This document shows positions 18,074 through 25,500 of a stretch of 64,000 nucleotides of DNA, in pieces. The stretch comes from Deltaproteobacteria bacterium. Lineage in GTDB: Bacteria > Desulfobacterota > Binatia > JACPRU01. Made by a program: the position numbers and the translations under genes. Positions within the stretch are counted from its first letter, which is position 1, and each line of letters starts with the position of its first letter. The stretch spans positions 1 through 64,000 of the forward strand of contig JACPRU010000063.1 of NCBI GenBank assembly GCA_016189835.1, written 5' to 3'. The notes beneath the pieces were generated by a model that saw only the letters and a program-made list of their open reading frames with translations, made no database searches and was not told where the DNA came from.

Positions 18074-19021
18074 ATGATCGAGGTACGGAACCTGCGCAAG
18101 CAGTTCGGCTCCACGGTGGCGGTGAACGACGTCTCGTTCCGCGTCCAGACGGGCGAGATCATCGGTCTGCTCGGCCCCAACGGCTCCGGCAAGACCACGA
18201 TCATGCGGATCCTGACGGGCTTCTTTCCGCCCACCGCGGGTACCGCCTGGGTCGGCGGGTTGAGCGTCGAGGCCGACTCGATCGCCGTTCGCCGGCTGAT
18301 CGGCTACCTGCCGGAGAGCGTCGTCCTGTACCCGGACATCCCGGTGGCCCGCTACCTGCGCTTCTGCGGCGAGGTGAAGGACCTGACCGGGAACAAGCTC
18401 CGCGAGCGGATCGAGGCGGTGATCGAGGCCGTCGGGCTCGGCGAGGTCCGCCACCGCGAGATCGGCAAGCTCTCCAAGGGCTACCGGCAGCGCGTCGGCT
18501 TGGCGCAGGCGTTGATCGCCGAGCCGGCGCTGCTGATCCTCGACGAGCCGACGGTCGGGCTCGATCCCAGCCAGGTGATCGAGATCCGCAACCTGATCCG
18601 CAACCTGCGCGGCCAGAGCACGATCCTGCTGTCGACGCACATCCTGCACGAGGTGAGCCTCGCGTGCGACCGGGTCATCATCATCCACCGCGGCGACATC
18701 ATCGCCGAGGACACCGCCGAGGGCTTGAACCGCCGGGTGCAGGGAGTGTTCCAGACGCTGGTGCGGGTGGATGGGCCGCTGCCCGAGGTGGTCGGCGCGC
18801 TCCGCTCACTGCCCGGCGTCGACGAGGTGATCGAGGATGCCGTGCCGAGCGATGCCGCGACGCGCCTGCGGATCGTGTCGCGAGAGGGCGAGCCGGTGCG
18901 CAAGGCCATCGCCCGGGCGATCGTCGACCGCGGCTGGAGCCTGATCGAGGTCAGCCCGATCCAGCTCACCCTCGAGGACTTGTTCGTGCGCCTGGTGCGC
19001 CAGCAGCCGAGCGGACACTGA
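18074..19021 (+). CDS. gldA: ABC transporter ATP-binding protein, GldA-like
   Basis: ATPase of 315 residues. Walker A (GPNGSGKTT) is near residue 40, the ABC signature is SKGYRQRVGLAQAL (the usual LSGG replaced by LSKG, as is common in the Gld/CcmA branch), Walker B is ALLILDEPTVGLDP, and the H-loop is STHILHEV. The C-terminal 80 residues are the DUF4162-like extension. It is followed directly by a permease and a GldG-type protein, the layout of gliding-associated or Nos/Gld-type ABC systems. In bacteria without gliding these handle unknown envelope functions, so the gld name marks homology only. Confidence 0.87.
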   Translation: MIEVRNLRKQFGSTVAVNDVSFRVQTGEIIGLLGPNGSGKTTIMRILTGFFPPTAGTAWVGGLSVEADSIAVRRLIGYLPESVVLYPDIPVARYLRFCGEVKDLTGNKLRERIEAVIEAVGLGEVRHREIGKLSKGYRQRVGLAQALIAEPALLILDEPTVGLDPSQVIEIRNLIRNLRGQSTILLSTHILHEVSLACDRVIIIHRGDIIAEDTAEGLNRRVQGVFQTLVRVDGPLPEVVGALRSLPGVDEVIEDAVPSDAATRLRIVSREGEPVRKAIARAIVDRGWSLIEVSPIQLTLEDLFVRLVRQQPSGH

Positions 19022-19022
19022 C

Positions 19023-19769
19023 GTGAATCGCACCTGGGCGCTCTACAAGAAGGAAGTCCGCTCCTACTTCGTCTCGCCGCTGTTCTACGTCGTGGCCGCG
19101 GTATTCCTCTCGCTGTGCGGCTTCTTCTTCTATTCCGATCTCAACTTCTTCCTGCAGTTCGGCTTCGGAATGGACATCATCGGCAATTTCTTCCAGCTGC
19201 TGTTCGCCGACATGAGCCGGGCGATGCTGATCACCGTGCCGCTGCTGACCATGCGGCTGTTCGCGGAGGAGCGTAAGCTCGGCACGATCGAGCTGCTGTT
19301 CACCTATCCGCTGCGCGAGCGGGAGGTCTACGCCGGCAAGTTCTGCGCCGCGGCCACCGTATTCCTGGTGATGCTCGGCGCCACGCTGCTCTATCCGATC
19401 CATCTCTACACCGTCCAACCCTATGCGTTCACGGTGGTCGCCGCCGGCTACTGCGGTCTGCTGTTGCTCGGCCTGATGTTCATCGGCGTCGGCCTCTTCG
19501 TCTCGTCGCTCACCGACAGCCAGGTGGTGGCCGGCGTGGGCTCGGTCGGCCTGCTGTTCCTGCTGTGGTCGGCCTCCTGGAACGAGGCGTCGGGCAGCGA
19601 CCGGGTGATGGGCGTGGTCAAGGCGTTCTCCACGTTCGAGCATTTCTCGAACTTCTCGAAGGGATTGATCGACTCGACGGACGTGCTCTACTTCGTGTTC
19701 GTCGTCGTCTTCTTCACGAACCTCACGCTGCGCTCGCTCGAGTCCCGGCGGTGGCGAGGGCGGCGATGA
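19023..19769 (+). CDS. gldF: ABC transporter permease, GldF-like
   Basis: Membrane protein of 248 residues of the ABC-2 type, with six predicted helices (for example FYVVAAVFLSLCGFFFYSDL near residue 20 and LLLLGLMFIGVGLFVSSL near 150). The loop EERKLGTIELLFTYPLRERE is the typical ABC-2 coupling element. It starts at a GTG one base after the ATPase stop codon and overlaps the next gene by four bases (ATGA). It forms the membrane channel with the ATPase and the GldG-like protein. Confidence 0.87.
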   Translation: MNRTWALYKKEVRSYFVSPLFYVVAAVFLSLCGFFFYSDLNFFLQFGFGMDIIGNFFQLLFADMSRAMLITVPLLTMRLFAEERKLGTIELLFTYPLREREVYAGKFCAAATVFLVMLGATLLYPIHLYTVQPYAFTVVAAGYCGLLLLGLMFIGVGLFVSSLTDSQVVAGVGSVGLLFLLWSASWNEASGSDRVMGVVKAFSTFEHFSNFSKGLIDSTDVLYFVFVVVFFTNLTLRSLESRRWRGRR

Positions 19770-21154
19770 CCGCGCTCAGGAACTACGGTTTGCTGCTGCT
19801 GAACGCGCTCGGTCTGCTCGGCTGCGTCTCCTTCGCGCTGGCGATCAGCTACAACCACAACCTGCGGGCCGACCTGACCCCGGGGCAGACCTACACGCTG
19901 TCGCCGCACTCCCTGAAGATCCTCGACGGAATCCGGCAGGACGTGCAGATCCTCGCGTTCGTGCGCAAGGAGGACCCGCGCAACGGCTATCTCCAGGACC
20001 TGTTCTGGCGGATCGGCCTGCGCCAGCCGAAGATCCGCTCGCGGGTCATCGACATCAACCGCAATCCCGCCCTGGCGCGCGCCTACCGCGCCGACGCCTA
20101 CGGATCGGTGATCGTCGAGTCCGGGGCGCGGCGCAAGAACTTCTCCGACGTTCGCGAAGAATATCTGATGGCGGCGATCCTGCAGGTCACGCGCGACTAC
20201 GAGAAGACGGTCTACGTGCTGACCGGCCACGGCGAGCACGACGTCACCGACGCCGATCGCAACCGGGGATACAGCACGTTCGGCAACGTGCTCGAGCAGG
20301 AGTTCTACCACGTGAAGCCCCTGTCGCTGTTGGGCGGACAGGCGGTGCCGAGCGACGCGGCGGCGATCCTGATCCCCGGGCCGCGGAGCGCCCTGCTGCC
20401 GGAAGAGGCGCTGAAGCTCGACGGATACCTGCACTCCGGGGGGTCGCTGCTGGTGCTGCTCGATCCCGGCGAGGATCCGTCGATGGAGGCGTTCCTCCAC
20501 CGCTACCGGCTGGCTCTGCCGGCGCAGGCGATCGGCGACGGCGATTACCGGCTGGCGGGCAGCGAACCGTTGTCGGCGCGGGTTCCGCAGAAGTCGCGAG
20601 AGTCGACCGTCACCTCCACGCTCGACTCCGACCCGGTGTTCTCGCAGTTCGGACCGATCGACGTCCAGCCCGGCGACAACGAGCAGTTCGACATCCTGCC
20701 GTTGCTCAGCACCTCGCCGAACAGCTGGGCGATCTCGCTGCGCGGGCCGATGCTGCCGGACAATCTCGAGTTCGACCAGACGCGGGGAGATCGCCGCGGA
20801 CCGTTCCCGGTGGGCGTGTCGGTCGCCGTGCGGATCGCGGAACCGCAGGCCGTGGAGGAGGACCAGGCGGTCCGCCGGGCGGGGCGGATGATCGTGTACG
20901 GCGACTCCGACTTCGCCAGCAATCAATTCATCGATCTGCTCGGCAACCGCGATCTGGTCGTCAACAGCGTCAACTGGCTGGCACTCGAGGACACGCTGAT
21001 GGGCGTGCGCCCGGCGCGCAAGGTCGCCGGCAAGGAGCAGTTCTTCGTTTCCAGCCGGCAGAACTACGCCGTGTTCCTGCTCGGCGTGGTGATCGAGCCG
21101 GTGGTGTTTCTGATGCTCGGTCTGGCGGTGTTCGTGCGGCGGAGGATGAGTTGA
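19766..21154 (+). CDS. gldG: GldG-like ABC auxiliary substrate-binding protein
   Basis: Protein of 462 residues, with one N-terminal helix (about 10-30), a large extracytoplasmic body and one C-terminal helix just before the end (VVIEPVVFLMLGLAVFVRRR). The body starts with the family signature LTPGQTYTLSPHSLKIL and holds VYVLTGHGEHDV and GGSLLVLLDPGED, typical of the ABC-type GldG/IFT52-like domain. The ATG overlaps the permease stop. It is thought to work as the extracytoplasmic part of the GldAF transporter. Confidence 0.87.
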   Translation: MTALRNYGLLLLNALGLLGCVSFALAISYNHNLRADLTPGQTYTLSPHSLKILDGIRQDVQILAFVRKEDPRNGYLQDLFWRIGLRQPKIRSRVIDINRNPALARAYRADAYGSVIVESGARRKNFSDVREEYLMAAILQVTRDYEKTVYVLTGHGEHDVTDADRNRGYSTFGNVLEQEFYHVKPLSLLGGQAVPSDAAAILIPGPRSALLPEEALKLDGYLHSGGSLLVLLDPGEDPSMEAFLHRYRLALPAQAIGDGDYRLAGSEPLSARVPQKSRESTVTSTLDSDPVFSQFGPIDVQPGDNEQFDILPLLSTSPNSWAISLRGPMLPDNLEFDQTRGDRRGPFPVGVSVAVRIAEPQAVEEDQAVRRAGRMIVYGDSDFASNQFIDLLGNRDLVVNSVNWLALEDTLMGVRPARKVAGKEQFFVSSRQNYAVFLLGVVIEPVVFLMLGLAVFVRRRMS

Positions 21155-21708
21155 CCTGGCGGACCACGCTCGTCTACTGGGTCTTGCTCGGGCTGCTGGC
21201 CGGCTACTACGCCGCCGTCGAGAGCAAGGCCCGCCCGGTCTCCGAAATCGTGGTGGCGCGCGAGAAGGTGCTCGGCGTGTACGCCGACGAGGTGATGGCG
21301 ATCACGCTGCGCCGCGACGGCCAGGACGTCCGTTGCGAGCGCCGGGACAAGCGCTGGACGATGGTCCAGCCGCGGGACGCGAAGGTGCCCGCCGACCTGA
21401 TCTCGGTGCTGGTCGACAACCTGACCGAGAAGCAGGAGGCCGAGGAGATCTCCGCCGCGCCGCCGCCCGAGGAGCTGAGGGCGTTCGGCCTCGCCGACGC
21501 CTCGACCGTGCTCGAGGTCGAGCTGGCCGGAGGCAAGACGGCGAGCGTGAAGCTCGGCGCGCGCAACCCTCCGCAGACGGCGGTCTACGCCCAGACGAGC
21601 CTCTCGCCGCGGGTGCTGCTGGTCGGCCTCAACGTTCAATACTACGCGGACCTGCTCCACGAAGCCGGCCGCGTGGCGGCGGCGAGCTCCGCGAGCGGCA
21701 AAAATTGA
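21151..21708 (+). CDS. DUF4340-type membrane-anchored protein
   Basis: Protein of 185 residues starting at a TTG that overlaps the GldG stop as TTGA; GGAGG lies five bases before it. One N-terminal helix (YWVLLGLLAGYYAAV) anchors a periplasmic domain resembling DUF4340 (ITLRRDGQDVRCERRDKRW, then LRAFGLADASTVLEVEL and the closing SPRVLLVGLNVQYYADLL). DUF4340 proteins are the usual last gene of GldAFG-like ABC operons. It appears shorter than many family members, with one domain repeat. Confidence 0.8.
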   Translation: MTWRTTLVYWVLLGLLAGYYAAVESKARPVSEIVVAREKVLGVYADEVMAITLRRDGQDVRCERRDKRWTMVQPRDAKVPADLISVLVDNLTEKQEAEEISAAPPPEELRAFGLADASTVLEVELAGGKTASVKLGARNPPQTAVYAQTSLSPRVLLVGLNVQYYADLLHEAGRVAAASSASGKN

Positions 21709-21847
21709 CACGCCTCGCGGGGGCGTGGTAGCCAACCTCGTTCCCGCATGGCTCGTCCGCCGCACAACCCCGAGTTCCGCGAGCGCGAGCCGTCGTAGAG
21801 GGCGCGCCCGGCCGTTTCCGGAGCCGCCGCCCGGCACGCAGACGTCG

Positions 21848-22984
21848 ATGGAGTTCGGCTTCAACGAAGAGCAGGAGATGCTCCGCAAAGCGGCGGGGGA
21901 CTTCCTCGCCCGGGAGTGCCCGATGAGCTACGTGCGCCGCATGATGGCGGACGAGCTGGGATACTCCGCGGAGGTCTGGCGGAAGATGGCCGCGCTGGGC
22001 TGGATGGGCCTGATCTTTCCGCAGGAGGTGGGGGGCGCGGGGCTCGATTTGGTGGATCTGGCGGTGGTCCTGGAGGAGATGGGGCGCGCGGTGCTGCCCG
22101 GGCCCTTCTTCTCGACGGTGCTGCTCGGCGGCGGAGCGCTGCTCGACGGAGGCAGCGCGGCGCAGCGGCAAAAGTACCTCGAGCCGATCGCCGCCGGCGA
22201 GCTGAAGGCGACGCTCGCCGTGCTCGAGCCGAGCGGCCGCTGGGGCGCCGACGGCGTCGAGGCGACCGCCGTGGCCGACTCGGGCGGCTACCGCCTGAGC
22301 GGCGTCAAGCTGTTCGTTCCCGACGCGCACGTCGCCGACCTGGTGATCGTCGCGGCGAGAACCAGCCCGGGCTGCGCCGCCGAGGGCATCTCGCTGTTCG
22401 CGCTGGAGCTGCCGAAACAAGGCGTGGCCATCACGCCGCTCAAGACCCTGGACGCGACGCGCCGGCTCTGCGAGCTGAAGCTCGAGCAGGTGCGCGTCGG
22501 CCCCGAGGCGATCGTCGGCGACGCCGGCGACGGCTGGCGGATCTTGCGGCGGGTCACCGACCGCGCCAAGGTGGCGCTCTGCGCCGAGATGTGCGGCGGG
22601 GCGGAGCGGGTGCTCGAGATGAGCGTGGAGTACGCCAAGGTGCGCGTGCAGTTCGACCGTCCGATCGGCAGCTTCCAGGCGATCCAGCACAAGTGCGCCA
22701 ACCTGCTGCTGCTCGTCGAGAGCGCCAAGTCGGCGACCTACTACGGCGCCTGGGCGGTGGCCAACGGGGTCCCCGAGGCGCCGCTCGCCGCGGCGATGGC
22801 CAAGTCGTACACCAGCGACGCCTGCCGCACTGTCGCCGGCGAGGCCATCCAGATCCACGGCGGAATCGGCTTCACCTGGGAGCACGACCTGCACATCTAC
22901 TTCAAGCGCGCCAAGGCGTCGGAGCTCACGTTCGGCGACGCCGCCTACAACCGCGAGCGAGTCGCGGAGCTGATCGACCCGTAA
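21848..22984 (+). CDS. Acyl-CoA dehydrogenase
   Basis: FAD-dependent acyl-CoA dehydrogenase of 378 residues. The N-terminal helical domain begins MEFGFNEEQEMLRKAAGDFL; the beta domain is around 120-215 (KATLAVLEPSGRWG); the C-terminal helices contain RVQFDRPIGSFQAIQHK and end with EAIQIHGGIGFTWEHDL and HIYFKRAK. The start at 21848 matches the family N-terminus; there is no strong ribosome site. It oxidises an acyl-CoA or a ring-bearing CoA ester to the enoyl form. The two following dehydratases suggest a lipid, sterol or aromatic breakdown unit (inference). Substrate is unknown. Confidence 0.9.
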   Translation: MEFGFNEEQEMLRKAAGDFLARECPMSYVRRMMADELGYSAEVWRKMAALGWMGLIFPQEVGGAGLDLVDLAVVLEEMGRAVLPGPFFSTVLLGGGALLDGGSAAQRQKYLEPIAAGELKATLAVLEPSGRWGADGVEATAVADSGGYRLSGVKLFVPDAHVADLVIVAARTSPGCAAEGISLFALELPKQGVAITPLKTLDATRRLCELKLEQVRVGPEAIVGDAGDGWRILRRVTDRAKVALCAEMCGGAERVLEMSVEYAKVRVQFDRPIGSFQAIQHKCANLLLLVESAKSATYYGAWAVANGVPEAPLAAAMAKSYTSDACRTVAGEAIQIHGGIGFTWEHDLHIYFKRAKASELTFGDAAYNRERVAELIDP

Positions 22985-23010
22985 CCTCGAGAAGAGATAG
23001 GAGCGAGAGC

Positions 23011-23475
23011 ATGGCAGAAAAGGACCCGAGAATCGGCCGCACCACCCAGCCGGTCACGATGCGCGTCGAGTTCGGCAAGATCCGCGAGTTCGCCGCCGCC
23101 ATCAAGGACGACAACCCGATCTACTTCGACGAGGACTACGCGCGGCGGGAGGCGGGCGGAGTCATGCCGCCGCCGACGTTCACGATGACGCAGGCGTTCT
23201 GGGATTCGCACTCTAACCGGATCGAGCTCGGCATGGACCTGCGCCGGGTGCTGCACGGCGGTCAGGAGTTCGAGTACGTGCAGCCGGTGCACGCGGGCGA
23301 CACGCTGACCGCCCGCAGCTCGATCACCGACGTCTTCAAGAAGCCGGGCAAGCGCGGCGGCGAGATGACGTTCGCCGTGCTCGAGACCCAGTTCAGCAAC
23401 CAGCGCGGCGAGATCGTGCTCTACTCGCGCTCGACGATCATCGAGACCGCCAAGCCGGTCGAGAAGAAGGACTGA
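23011..23475 (+). CDS. FAS1-like/MaoC N-terminal dehydratase subunit
   Basis: Protein of 154 residues with the MaoC_dehydrat_N fold: VEFGKIREFAAAIKDDNP near residue 20, GGVMPPPTFTMTQ near 50, and LRRVLHGGQEFEYVQPVHAG near 80. It lacks the catalytic D-x4-H pair of active hydratases, as such subunits often do, and probably pairs with the MaoC protein 82 bases downstream into a heteromeric enoyl-CoA hydratase (as in HadAB or ChsH1-H2). It follows the acyl-CoA dehydrogenase by 26 bases, with a GATAGGAGCGAG ribosome site. Confidence 0.87.
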   Translation: MAEKDPRIGRTTQPVTMRVEFGKIREFAAAIKDDNPIYFDEDYARREAGGVMPPPTFTMTQAFWDSHSNRIELGMDLRRVLHGGQEFEYVQPVHAGDTLTARSSITDVFKKPGKRGGEMTFAVLETQFSNQRGEIVLYSRSTIIETAKPVEKKD

Positions 23476-23476
23476 G

Positions 23477-23543
23477 CTACTAGGACAATGAGATACGAGG
23501 CCTCAGTACGCGACCACCGTTTGGTTGCGGCTGTGCCGCGCTA
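23477..23543 (+). repeat. Dispersed structured repeat, copy B (5' hairpin deleted)
   Basis: Same element as at 38122 but lacking about 25 bases that form the first hairpin. It keeps CTACTAGGAC, ATGAGATACGAGGCCTCAGTA, the GCGACCA...TGGTTGC stem and GCGGCTGTGCCGC. It sits between the two subunit genes of the dehydratase operon, and AAGGAGG follows it directly as the ribosome site of the next gene. Confidence 0.85.
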
Positions 23544-23556
23544 AGGAGGAACGCGC

Positions 23557-23985
23557 ATGGCGGAACGAAGGAAGCTCGACTACGCGGCAGTGCGGGAGGG
23601 CGACGAGCTGCCGAAGTTCGAGGTCAAGAACCTGACCCGCACCGACATCGTTCGATACGCGGGCGCGTCGGGAGACTTCAACCCGATCCACCACGATCAG
23701 ACGTTCGCGAGCGGCGCCGGCTACCCGACCGTGTTCGCGCACGGCATGCTGAACGCCGGCTTCGTGAGCAAGTGCCTGACCGACTACGTCGGCCGGCCGA
23801 ACCTGCGGAAGTTCTCGGTGAACTTCCGCACCCAGGTCTGGCCGGGCGACACGATCACCTGCGGCGGCAAGGTGACCCGCAAGTTCGAGGAGCGCGGCGA
23901 GCAGTGCATCGAGGGCGAGCTGTTCGCGGTCAATCAGAGGGGCGAGGTGGCGATCACCGGCTCGTTCGTGGCCGCGCTGTCCTGA
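23557..23985 (+). CDS. MaoC-family enoyl-CoA hydratase subunit
   Basis: Hot-dog-fold protein of 142 residues. It has the hydratase signature YAGASGDFNPIHHD with the catalytic Asp and His (D-x4-H) near residues 41-46, and GYPTVFAHGMLNAGFVSKCL near 60. It is the presumed catalytic partner of the FAS1-like subunit upstream and would hydrate the enoyl-CoA made by the acyl-CoA dehydrogenase. A strong AAGGAGG ribosome site just outside repeat copy B precedes the ATG. Confidence 0.9.
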   Translation: MAERRKLDYAAVREGDELPKFEVKNLTRTDIVRYAGASGDFNPIHHDQTFASGAGYPTVFAHGMLNAGFVSKCLTDYVGRPNLRKFSVNFRTQVWPGDTITCGGKVTRKFEERGEQCIEGELFAVNQRGEVAITGSFVAALS

Positions 23986-24006
23986 CGCGGGGGGGAGGGG
24001 GGCGCC

Positions 24007-24465
24007 TTGTCGAGCCTCACGGCGGAAGCATTGCTCGAAGCCATCGACGGACCGACTCCGGCCGGCACGCTCGAAGGCAAGTCGATGCCGATCCTCACCC
24101 GCTTGCCGGGCGGGGCGCTCGGCTTTCGCATCATGGGCAAGTTCGCCCGATCGGGCGCGCCCGTGCGCGTGGTGCGGGTGACGCTCGAGAGCGGGCAGGC
24201 GGTGCGCGTCGGCGAGGATCAGATCTTCTTCAAGAAGGGCATGGTCGAGGCTCCGGCCTCGGCCATCCGGCCGGGTGACGCGCTCGAGCCCGCGTGGGAC
24301 TATCGGGACGGTTATGTGCCGCCCGACCTCGACGGGCGCCGGCCGGCGGACGGTACGCTGCGCGTCGCCGCGGTCGCGCCGGACGGCGAGGCGGAGACGT
24401 TCTCCGCACCGATCCGCGAGACCGGACGCTTCTTTCTCACCTGCGGGGCGCTGCTCAAGGCTTGA
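24007..24465 (+). CDS. Small unknown protein, possibly Hint-like
   Basis: About 152 residues from a TTG with a GGGGGAGGGGGG stretch upstream. No confident family. The middle (VRVTLESGQAVRVGEDQIFF, then APASAIRPGDALEP) recalls the beta-layout of Hint/intein-type or barrel-sandwich domains, with a substrate loop before an RPGD turn; catalytic Cys and splice-site Asn are not evident. The stop overlaps the next gene as TTGA, so it is co-translated with the uracil-DNA glycosylase. It may equally belong with the dehydratase operon. Function unknown. Confidence 0.6.
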   Translation: MSSLTAEALLEAIDGPTPAGTLEGKSMPILTRLPGGALGFRIMGKFARSGAPVRVVRVTLESGQAVRVGEDQIFFKKGMVEAPASAIRPGDALEPAWDYRDGYVPPDLDGRRPADGTLRVAAVAPDGEAETFSAPIRETGRFFLTCGALLKA

Positions 24466-25172
24466 GGCGGCGCGGCGCAGAGCCGGCGCTCGAGCGGCTG
24501 CGCGAGCGCATCGTCGACTGCCGCCGCTGCCCGCGCCTGGTGCGCTACCGCGAGGCGGTGGCGCGCCGGAAGATCCGGCGCTTCGCGCAGTGGAGCTACT
24601 GGGGCCGGCCGCTGCCCGGCTTCGGCGATCCGCGCGCGAGGTTGTGGGTCGTCGGACTGGCGCCGGCGGCGCACGGCGGCAACCGCACCGGGCGCATCTT
24701 CACCGGCGACCGCAGCGGCGACTGGCTGTACGCGGCGCTGCACCGCGCGGGATTCGCCAATCAGCCGACCTCGGTGTCGCGCGACGACGGCCTGCGGCTG
24801 CGCGGCGCCTGGGTCTCGGCGGTCGTGCGCTGCGTCCCGCCGGCCAACCGGCCGACGACCGAGGAGCGCGACCGCTGCCTGCCGTACCTCCGCGAGGAGC
24901 TCGCGCTGCTCGACCGCCTGCGCGTCCTCGTCGCGCTCGGCGGCTTCGCCTTCGAGAACCTGGTGCGCGCGCTGCGCGACGGCGGGGATGCGCCTGCGGT
25001 TCGCGCGCGCTTCGCTCACGGCGCGATCGTTCCTCTCGCCAGCGGCCGCACGCTGATCGGCTGCTACCACCCGAGCCAGCAGAACACGTTCACCGGGCGG
25101 CTGACCGAGGCGATGCTCGACGACGTCTTTCGGGAGGCGCGGCGGCGGGCCGGCGGGGCGAGGAGACGCTGA
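24462..25172 (+). CDS. Uracil-DNA glycosylase, family 5 (UdgB-like)
   Basis: DNA-repair glycosylase of about 236 residues. Fe-S cluster Cys pairs are visible: CRRC near residue 20 and RC...RC (C-x14-C) near 125-140. The active-site motif GLAPAAHGGNRTGRIFTGD fits family 5 (with Ala where families 1 and 4 have the catalytic polar residue), and the C-terminal motif is GCYHPSQQNTF. It would remove uracil and other deaminated bases. The TTG at 24462 overlaps the previous stop; no ATG lies nearby. Confidence 0.88.
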   Translation: MRRRGAEPALERLRERIVDCRRCPRLVRYREAVARRKIRRFAQWSYWGRPLPGFGDPRARLWVVGLAPAAHGGNRTGRIFTGDRSGDWLYAALHRAGFANQPTSVSRDDGLRLRGAWVSAVVRCVPPANRPTTEERDRCLPYLREELALLDRLRVLVALGGFAFENLVRALRDGGDAPAVRARFAHGAIVPLASGRTLIGCYHPSQQNTFTGRLTEAMLDDVFREARRRAGGARRR

Positions 25173-25212
25173 ATCGGCTGCCTCGCGCGCGGGGCGCGAG
25201 GCGGCGATTCAG
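25169..25212. terminator. Bidirectional hairpin containing both stop codons
   Basis: Outer arms 25169-25176 and 25205-25212 (CTGAATCG/CGATTCAG) and inner arms 25180-25188 and 25194-25202 (GCCTCGCGC/GCGCGAGGC) pair perfectly around a 5-base loop. The TGA of the glycosylase (25170-25172) and the TGA of the minus-strand remnant (25211-25209) both lie in the outer stem. It has no T-tract but is a plausible shared terminator. Confidence 0.65.
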
Positions 25213-25447
25213 CCCTCCGCCCAGGCCGCCGGGCTCTCCAGCAGCTCGCGAATCCGCCCGGTGAGACGGGCGGCGGCCGCGCCATCGGCGACGCGGTGAT
25301 CGTAGGCGATCGACAGCGCCAGCGTCGGCCGCGCCACGATCGCTCCGTTGCGCACGACCGGGCCATCGACAGCTGGCGAACCCGCTCCTCGAGCCGCCGC
25401 GACAGCAGCGCCTTGCGGAAGATCTCGAGCCGGACCGCGTCGTCCAT
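25209..25447 (-). pseudogene. Remnant joining pyruvate-dehydrogenase E1-alpha start to E2 end
   Basis: The minus strand begins at 25447 with MDDAVRLEIFRKALLSRRLE, matching the start of thiamine-diphosphate-dependent E1-alpha subunits. After about 29 codons the match ends near 25361-25375. In another frame the strand continues as PVVRNGAIVARPTLALSIAY and then DHRVADGAA...ELLESPAAW to a stop at 25209, matching the last 50 residues of a lipoate acyltransferase (E2), including the catalytic DHR motif. The middle of an E1-alpha/E1-beta/E2 operon seems to be deleted, leaving its first and last codons. It lies directly downstream of the mla operon. Confidence 0.85.
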
Positions 25448-25500
25448 CACGGCGCTCTGCAACGGCCGTGCGCAGCGCGCAACCCTCGGGAATCGTATCG

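Noticed and set aside
16774-18234. 486-codon form of the flippase-like protein beginning at 18234
   Set aside because: The added 137 residues are polar noise overlapping the divergent ABC gene; the ATG at 17823 begins a normal membrane helix.
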